Assembly: GCF_011745365.1 (NCBI RefSeq)
Contig: NW_024468911.1
Coordinates: 5,016,759-5,080,758 of the forward strand
Reading direction: 5' to 3'
Source of the DNA: Cryphonectria parasitica EP155
Lineage: Eukaryota > Ascomycota > Sordariomycetes > Diaporthales > Cryphonectriaceae
Length of the DNA: 64,000 nucleotides
The notes beneath the pieces were generated by a model. The model had not been told where the DNA came from, did no database searches, and saw nothing but the letters and a program-made list of their open reading frames with translations. Positions 57,606 through 64,000 of this stretch are shown here, in pieces (within the stretch, counting starts at the first letter, position 1; every line of letters begins with the position of its first letter). Both the position numbers and the translations under genes were made by a program.

Positions 57606-58328
57606 GATAAGGTGCCATGCCACCCTGCGTAGATGCCGAGTGGGCGTTCTAAGCAATGGTCGAATTTGCAGTGAATACTGTGTGGTTTCAGGCTCCAGAG
57701 CCTCTGAATCATTCCAAGACGTGTCTTCCAGGGAGCTGTCTAAAGGGAGTACGTAGAGGTAAGGTACTCAGGTATGCAGCGCGCCCTGGTTAAGGGAACG
57801 GTAGGGCAACGGCATCTCTTCATACTTCCAAACGTGATTATGGATCGTGAAGAACGTTGAAAGATATAGGTGAGGATCAAGAAAGTGAATGTGTGCTCCG
57901 CCGCTGGAACTTCGGCCAGTCACCGGAGTGCTGAAAGTCAGCTGTGATCTGCTCAGTGACTGACTCTATCAGAAGGCAGCGATAAGATAAGAGAGAGCAG
58001 GGTGACAGAGATCTACATAAGGGTCCCCTGGTATTGATTGTGTCATTCTGCAGTCTGATATACGGCAGAACTTGGCCTTTTGCAACTCTTGTTTTTTTCT
58101 GTCACTCGCTGCGTTCAACATCAACTTTCTAGCAAGGTATCCTGTTGATAGAATTTCTGGCCTTTGCATATTACTGCTTGTCATCTATCTGCACTTGTCT
58201 GCATCATCCACACCAGCATCAATTGGCCCATTGCCTTCCGCCTCTTCTGGTCCTCACACGCACACCGCTCAACGTCTGCTTCGATACCGCCCAAAGAACT
58301 GCCTTGCGGCTAAGCAAACACAATTACG
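56846..58328. other. intergenic, 1.5 kb, divergent
   Basis: No gene is seen. It contains a T13A18 palindrome at 57575-57605. Promoters of the small protein and the HD-domain gene must lie here. Confidence 0.55.
57575..57605. repeat. T13-A18 homopolymer palindrome
   Basis: Thirteen T are followed by eighteen A, a perfect 13-bp inverted repeat without a loop. Confidence 0.8.
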
Positions 58329-59260
58329 ATGGCCCCAAGCGCGAACAATGGCGAGGGGGTCGACAATCTCGGCAATGAGGTAGTGCCCGCCAATCCAGGT
58401 TTGTACCCTTGGCCTACTGCTTTTGCTCCTGAATGCGACCACGCCGTCGTTAAGCCTATCTCTGCTCACTTCTGCTTCCAGATCCCTCGGTGGTCACGAT
58501 GACCAAGGTCTCCGGCGAATGGACCGTGCCCAAAGTCCTAGCCACCATCTCGACTGGTGCGCCCACCGAGGGCTCGGACTCCCCAATACCCTACTTCCAC
58601 CTCCTCGAGCGACTCAAGACAACGAAGCGCGAAGGCTGGAGACGGTTCGGAATCGTACGCGGTGAATCGATCGCGGACCACATGTACAGGATGGCCATGA
58701 TCAGCATGTTTGCGCCCCCCTCGATACGGGGCAGGGTGGATATGCACAAGTGCATGAAGATGTGTCTGATCCACGACATGGCCGAGAGTCTGGTCGGCGA
58801 CATCACACCCGTGGACGGTGTTGCGAAGCCAGAAAAGAATCGTCGCGAGGCGGCGACGATGGACTACATCACGGGGAACCTACTAGGCAACGTGTGGGGA
58901 GGCCAGGGGAAGAGCGTCGCTGAGGACATCAGGGCGGTGTGGCAAGAGTACGAGGACAGCGAGACGCTGGAGAGCCACTTTGTGCATGACATTGACAAGA
59001 TGGAGCTGGTGCTGCAGATGGTGGAGTATGAGAAGCGCGGGGAGAGGAGGCTGGACCTGGGCGAGTTTGCGTGGGTGGCGACACGGCTGGCACTGGACGA
59101 GACCAAGGAGTGGGCGCAGGAGGTGCTACGGGAGAGAGAAGAGTACTGGGGCAGAAAAGAGCACCTTCATGGTGAGAAGGGCGTCGAAGGCGGTGTCGCA
59201 AGGGACCATGTTGACGCCTCAAAGGTGTACTACGAGGGCTCTGGTGGTGCGCCCTCTTAA
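58329..59260 (+). CDS. HD-domain hydrolase, YfbR/HDDC2-like 5'-deoxynucleotidase
   Basis: Exons 58329-58398 and 58482-59260 give 282 aa. ATG gives MAPSANNGEG, and the donor is GTTTGT. Metal ligands of the HD fold are visible: His90 (ESIADHMYRM), His121-Asp122 (CLIHDMAESLVGDITP) and Asp195 (DIDKMELVLQ). The order and spacing match the YfbR/HDDC2 group, which dephosphorylates deoxynucleoside 5'-monophosphates. A Trp-containing WQEYEDSETLESHFV segment also fits. It is probably cytosolic and a housekeeping nucleotide-pool enzyme. The C-terminal 50 residues are polar and low in complexity. Just after the stop is an A-rich stretch (59304-59330). Confidence 0.9.
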
Positions 59261-60511
59261 GAGCCTGAAGGGTCTACGAGTGTCTCGGTTCTTCCGCGTG
59301 CGAAAAAAAAAAAAAGGAAAAAAAAAAAGGACTTCAGCAAATCAACAGCGGGCAAGGAGCAGCGGCGCTTAGTGCTTGACAAAACAAGACTCCTGATCAT
59401 AGAAGAGGATCTTGGGGATGGGCTGGACATCTTCACGGCTATTGTGGAATACGTCGCCGAATAGAATATAGATTAGACGAGATGCTCAATCCCATCCAGC
59501 CTCACTCAGTATGCATGATGTTTGTGTTGGTGTTTTGGTAGCGACACGGTAGCGACACGGTTCAACCTTGTAGTAAGCGCTGCCGTACCTCTCCAGTTGG
59601 GCTGGCAGGCTGGGTGATCATCCCCTGCCCACCTTCCAACCCCACCTACCCCAAATTCCCCCTCTGCTCCTCCCTCTAGCCTGTACTTTTCGACGGTGCC
59701 ACGGCAACGAACCTGCAAAGCCACCAGACTCCAATACCAGAACTTTCCGACAACCCTGCAGTAATCCCCCCTCCCCCTCTCTCCTTTAGCAGCCAACCCC
59801 CAAACCCCCTGTCGCTATCAGGTGCTTCGTGCTCCGCATAGGACCCAGCCCCTCTGAAAGTGATCCACTGTTCACCGTCTCCCCATCGTCCATTCCAGCT
59901 CAAGGGGCCCACTCTCAAGAGAAAGTGTGTGAACCGACCGCCAATTTACGCTGCACGCCACGTCGTCGAAAGATTCCCTGCGCGAGTGTGCTCACCATCT
60001 CGTCTCGCCCGGCCGATCCTCGAGTGTTCCTGTCGTCTTGCTTTTGTGCCTGAGCACTGGGCTTGCTCCCTTACAATATTGCTGCATCACCCAGGTGACG
60101 GCCTTGCCTCTCCCACTCTCGAACGACGATTTCCCTCTCCATCCGCGTCACGGGTGGTCGTTTTCAGTCGAGCTCTCGACGACTAATCTTCCGATCTTTA
60201 AGGGGAAGGGGGTCTTGCAAGAATACACGATAGCCTGCAGGTGGTCAGTTCACGCGCGACAGGACAGGGTCGGAACACCTGCAATGCAGCTGCTCGGCCC
60301 GCGCTCAGCTGGTGCCCGTGAATTTTGAGCTTCGGCCTCGCTGCAATCCTATTGCCCATTGCAGGCGAAACTTTTTGGAGACAGGGCGAGGAAGCGAGAG
60401 AGTGGAGCGCATGCTCCATGACCGAACACCTCGCTCCATCCGCCCTGCGGGTCTCAGTCCCTTCCAAAACACCGAATCTCTCGAACCTGACCGCATAACG
60501 CTCTGCACAAC
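59261..60511. other. intergenic, pyrimidine-rich promoter region
   Basis: No gene is seen. The second half is rich in C/T runs, as in strong fungal promoters and long 5' UTRs. It precedes the Ser/Pro-rich protein gene. Confidence 0.55.
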
Positions 60512-62251
60512 ATGGCGTACGGAAGTCAGTTCCACATGCCTGGTTCCTTCACCTTTGAGGGCCCCGGTGCCCCCACGACGCTCAACGCCAACATGTTTCG
60601 TCCTCCCGTCTCGCCCACCACGTCTTCCTACAACCTATCAAGATCAACAGGCTCCCTCCTCTCGGACCAGTCTATGGCCACCAATAGCACTACCCCAGTG
60701 CCAAGGTTGGGGAGGAAACGGACATATGATGAGAGCAACTATAGAGCCAGAGGGTTTCTGAGTCTAAATGTGGACAGTGCGTGCGACCCCGCCATGGAGG
60801 ATGGTGTAGGAGGAGAGCATCGATATACGCTTGCCGGCCAGATCGAAACTCCAGGCGCACATACATCACCACAAGGAGGAACGTTGGAGGACAGTCTGTA
60901 CTCTGATATCGACTACAGGCGGGCATTGGGATCCAAGAGGGCCCATGCAGAGAGTGATGGAGAGCCACTCGGTCTGACTGGGCTGGTGAATACGGAGACG
61001 GGTGAGCCCGTCACTCCACGGTCGGCAGGCTGGACGACATTTGCTTTCCAGGCGATAGGAGGCGTGGTGGAGAAGGTCTGGGAGTTCTGCAGGGGCGGTG
61101 CTGGTGCCTTTCGAGGGTTCCAGGCAGGAGGTGGAAAGGCATACGAGTTCAACGGTCTGGAGGTCCCAGTATTGACAGCCGCACCAGGGCCCCAGACAAT
61201 ACATGACGACCCTCACGATAGGCCCAGCAGCCCGACTCGTGTCCTGGCCGAGGACAACGGGATGACGTATTTCCCAAACTCATCCGCTGCCGATGTCCAC
61301 AATCATAATCTTTTCATTCAAGACCAACAAGAGAAGGAGCCGTCGCCGGACACCACCCCGGAGCGGCCTGCTGCCAAGAGGCGGCAGACTGGCGTCCACA
61401 ACGAGAATGACGAGCTGCGAAGGAACTGGGTCATGGTTGACGACGAAGACGGGCCCTCTGCTACGCCGAGCCGGCCGATCCCTAAGAGGGCCTTCGTAGC
61501 ACCTTCACGCATTCCCGGGAGCAGAGCTAGCATGGCCACACGCCTGCAACAACCCCGGGTCTCTACACCTAATGCATCCGGAAGGAAGTTCAGTGCCCCG
61601 TCGCCCAGGTTCAGCGGCGACAGATCAAACATCCCGACCCGGGCATCATCTCGGATGTCCACAGCTTCGGGGGCTTCGGGAGCTTCGTACGCTGGGCTGG
61701 CTGCGTCACCATCTCTGGGCCCTGGAGAGCCCGCCAGTTTTGCCAGCCCGCGATCACCGTCACGAGCGACACCAGCCAACCCCTTCGCGTCGAACCTCTC
61801 TACCCCCAATGGGTCTCGAATTCCTCAACCAAGAGGACTAGGTCCGAACCCATTTGCCAATACACGAACATCCTCGCCCGTGCCCCAAGGCGTGTCTCCT
61901 CGCCGGCCCTCGACCCGGTCATCATCCCACCACACTTCGCCCTCGGCCCACAGCTTCGGCTTCAACGCCACACCGACCGGACACAAAAAGACCACTTCTA
62001 GCGCCTCGACAGGCGCCACTCGAGGCCGCTACTCATATGGTCCTAACGACATAGACAAGGTCCAAACCAGCCCACGTCTGGACGACGAAGGGAGGCATCT
62101 GGCGAACAAGAGATTTGTGACCCAGAGGCGTGCCGACTCGACATTGGATCGGCTCAACATGGACCTCCAGGGGCTGATCAGACAGGGCCAGGAGGCGCTG
62201 GGTGCAACCTTTGATGTCAACATGGACGATGGCTGGGAGGAGGACACGTGA
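60512..62251 (+). CDS. Ser/Pro-rich, largely disordered protein
   Basis: A single-exon frame of 579 aa starts at ATG (MAYGSQFHMPGSFTFEGPGA). Most of it is Ser, Pro, Arg and Gly-rich and likely disordered, especially residues 290-530 with many SP and RxxS sites. One short apolar segment at about 172-205 (TTFAFQAIGGVVEKVWEFCR, then GGAGAFRGFQAGGG) breaks the pattern. The C-terminus has a helix-like stretch (TLDRLNMDLQGLIRQGQEAL) and an acidic end. A basic patch (AAKRRQ) near 290 could be a nuclear signal. I do not recognise a family. It may be a regulated scaffold or nuclear protein, but that is only suggested by composition. Confidence 0.75.
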   Translation: MAYGSQFHMPGSFTFEGPGAPTTLNANMFRPPVSPTTSSYNLSRSTGSLLSDQSMATNSTTPVPRLGRKRTYDESNYRARGFLSLNVDSACDPAMEDGVGGEHRYTLAGQIETPGAHTSPQGGTLEDSLYSDIDYRRALGSKRAHAESDGEPLGLTGLVNTETGEPVTPRSAGWTTFAFQAIGGVVEKVWEFCRGGAGAFRGFQAGGGKAYEFNGLEVPVLTAAPGPQTIHDDPHDRPSSPTRVLAEDNGMTYFPNSSAADVHNHNLFIQDQQEKEPSPDTTPERPAAKRRQTGVHNENDELRRNWVMVDDEDGPSATPSRPIPKRAFVAPSRIPGSRASMATRLQQPRVSTPNASGRKFSAPSPRFSGDRSNIPTRASSRMSTASGASGASYAGLAASPSLGPGEPASFASPRSPSRATPANPFASNLSTPNGSRIPQPRGLGPNPFANTRTSSPVPQGVSPRRPSTRSSSHHTSPSAHSFGFNATPTGHKKTTSSASTGATRGRYSYGPNDIDKVQTSPRLDDEGRHLANKRFVTQRRADSTLDRLNMDLQGLIRQGQEALGATFDVNMDDGWEEDT

Positions 62252-63157
62252 GGAACAGGCCAACTTGGACTACGTCTGTGTGATATGATGACTCGTCGCG
62301 GAAGCTGCCTCTGCCTGTTCGACTGCACAATGACGGTCTGGCTGGGCACTATGCAACATTGTCATGGTGTGTTATACGGTATACTGGTGGTGTTCTTGGA
62401 TTATCTTTTTTTTTCTTCCCTATTTTTTCCCCTGCGAGGAGTTCAGGATAGGTAGCTTGTTTGAAAGTCCTGTATTTAGCATTAGGCGCGTCTGGCTTTG
62501 GCTCTGAAAGATACTTCATGTATGTTCTCACTAGTCCCTGAAATCATTACCTCTTGGTCTCTCGGCTTGGTGTGTCCAAGATTTGCTGTGCTATGGGGAC
62601 GGTTCTTGATGCTAGGTCTACTTAGATCTGCCTGGCGGCCCTGGGTTCTGCCTAGGGGGTCTGATTAGGCATGCTAAGGTAAGGTGGGGAGAAGCTAAGT
62701 GCGGCCCCTCCCCTGCCTGATCTGCCTCTAGTGTACCTAGAACCTGCCGCCAGGGGTCCATGGCCGTCATTACCTCGTCCACCCATATCCTTTCTGAGCT
62801 TCGTCTTGACGCTTTTTGTTTTGTTTCAACTGCTTAAAACCCCTCTGCCCCTCTACACCGCACCGCTTACATTACCTATTTCTTTTCGTTACAAACGACC
62901 ACTCTGTACCCCTTCATCACGCACAGCGCCGGTCCTTGGTGTGCATCTCCTCCATCTAGGGCGAACCTCGTTCTCAAATAAGCCAGCGTTGTCCCCCGCT
63001 GCCTGCACAGGCCATCGCCAAGCATCTTCTGGCTACGTTCTGTCTTTGGCCAGAGCCGAACCACGCTGAAACATTCGCCTCTATCCTTCATCTCTTTGAA
63101 CCCCGAGGAACTTACCTTCATGCCGTGATTGTTGCCCTGGAGAAGGGCGATGAAGCC
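62252..63157. other. intergenic between tandem genes
   Basis: No coding feature is supported. The last part is C/T-rich, consistent with a promoter for the final gene. Confidence 0.55.
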
Positions 63158-64000
63158 ATGGCCCAAGCCCCGCACCCCGCGACGGAGCCCGCCAGCTACC
63201 AACGGCACTATCCTCTCGATCTGCCCTCTGGGCTGCCCTTCGAGAGATACGAACACCGACGTCTTACGGCACGTGACATCCTCGTCCACCGGATAGTATC
63301 AAAGCTCTTGTCTCCCACGCCAGCGTTCGCCTCAGCCTTGGACGCCCATCGCCCGACCTCAAATCCCAGCCGCTCCAGCTCGTCCCACTCTTATCACAAC
63401 TTTGGTCCTCTCAGGCCGGTCGACAAGACTCTCGCCCGAGATGTTGAGCTCCTCCGCAAGATGCTCATCACTAGCAGCACCGAGGAGTGGGTTTCGCAGA
63501 CTTTGGTCAAGCCCTTCACTTCATTCGTGGTTAATATTTGGGTAAACCGACCGCCAGAAGAGCTCTTGCTCCCACGCCACAGGACCGATTTTCAGGAGTC
63601 AACAATCGAGGAGGAAATTCTAGATTTGATACGAAGGCACTACATGGAGACAGATGACGCGACAACTAGGCTGTGGCTTCAAACGCTACAACCATCACGA
63701 CCATCGAGCTATACAACCCTGCCGGGGAAGACGGCTAAAAAGGGCTCGTTCAAGAGGCTTGTCCAGGAACGAAAGCAAACCGAAGAACAAAAGGCTGCGG
63801 AGGATTACAAGAGGTGGTATGACAACGACACTGCGCTCCTGAAGGCTTTGCAAGAGCAGACACTCACTTCGAACCAGCGTGGGCTGTATGAGGGAGGCGC
63901 TTTTCTCTATGCATTGCGAAAGCCGCTCTCAAAGTCAAGAGCCATTCGCCAAAATTTTCACAAGACGACGGAGTGGAGGGAAAAATCATTCTTCGCGGTC
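63158..64000 (+). CDS. unrecognised protein, 5' part (continues beyond window)
   Basis: The frame is open from ATG at 63158 (MAQAPHPATEPASYQRHYPL) to the window end, 281 codons without a stop. Composition and codon use fit a real gene. A Ser-rich spacer follows about 65 N-terminal residues. Next is a helical region (DKTLARDVELLRKML, EEWVSQTLVKPFTSFVVNIW), an acidic stretch with EEEILDLIRRHYME, and a Lys/Gln-rich helix (RLVQERKQTEEQKAAEDYKR). A GT...AG pair at 63541-63581 could look like an intron, but removing it breaks the frame, so I read through. The family is not recognised and the missing C-terminal part may hold its domain. Confidence 0.7.
   Translation, partial: MAQAPHPATEPASYQRHYPLDLPSGLPFERYEHRRLTARDILVHRIVSKLLSPTPAFASALDAHRPTSNPSRSSSSHSYHNFGPLRPVDKTLARDVELLRKMLITSSTEEWVSQTLVKPFTSFVVNIWVNRPPEELLLPRHRTDFQESTIEEEILDLIRRHYMETDDATTRLWLQTLQPSRPSSYTTLPGKTAKKGSFKRLVQERKQTEEQKAAEDYKRWYDNDTALLKALQEQTLTSNQRGLYEGGAFLYALRKPLSKSRAIRQNFHKTTEWREKSFFAV

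Noticed and set aside
63541..63581. Possible 41-bp intron in the last gene
   Set aside because: Its removal would shift frame while the unspliced frame is open to the window end.

Overview
The window looks like nuclear DNA of a filamentous ascomycete (Pezizomycotina, probably Sordariomycetes). Genes are monocistronic with short GT-AG introns and lie on both strands. The families present are typical of such fungi: a UstYa-like DUF3328 protein, a DUF3176 membrane protein, a CYP504-like P450, a TMEM33/Pom33-type protein, a PTEN phosphatase, a secreted PL1 pectin lyase, and Ty3/gypsy retrotransposons eroded by transitions in the manner of repeat-induced point mutation (RIP). Gene models were built by reading splice sites and keeping frame across exons. 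Family names come from recognised motifs, not from a database search.

Layout. 1-10.2 kb: an accessory block that looks catabolic. It holds the 5' part of a salicylate-hydroxylase-like FAD monooxygenase (-), a DHA2-type MFS exporter (+), an NtaA/DszA-like flavin monooxygenase (-) and a DUR3-type sodium:solute symporter (+). The last two are divergent and share a 725-bp promoter with striking palindromes. 10.6-16.1 kb: a DUF3176 membrane protein, an alpha/beta hydrolase and a UstYa-like protein, possibly metabolite-related. 17.7-25.8 kb: mostly housekeeping genes (Pom33/TMEM33-like, PTEN-like, CDC25/rhodanese-like phosphatase) plus the CYP504-like P450. 27.3-28.6 kb: pectin lyase, directly beside an abrupt drop in GC.

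28.7-46 kb is an AT-rich island. It contains two full-length but dead Ty3/gypsy elements of about 7.4 kb each, both in minus orientation. Both have recognisable LTR pairs and exact 5-bp target-site duplications (TCTAG and ATTAT). The second element interrupts a decayed host gene whose frame resumes on the far side. The elements share gag-pol but differ in the middle of the LTR and in an antisense accessory ORF next to one LTR.

46.9-64 kb returns to gene-rich DNA: a small glycine-zipper protein, a 1658-aa fungal-type protein with C-terminal membrane segments, a zinc alcohol dehydrogenase, a small Cys-containing protein, an HD-domain nucleotidase-like protein, a Ser/Pro-rich disordered protein, and the 5' part of an unrecognised gene that runs off the window. 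No tRNA, rRNA or CRISPR was seen.
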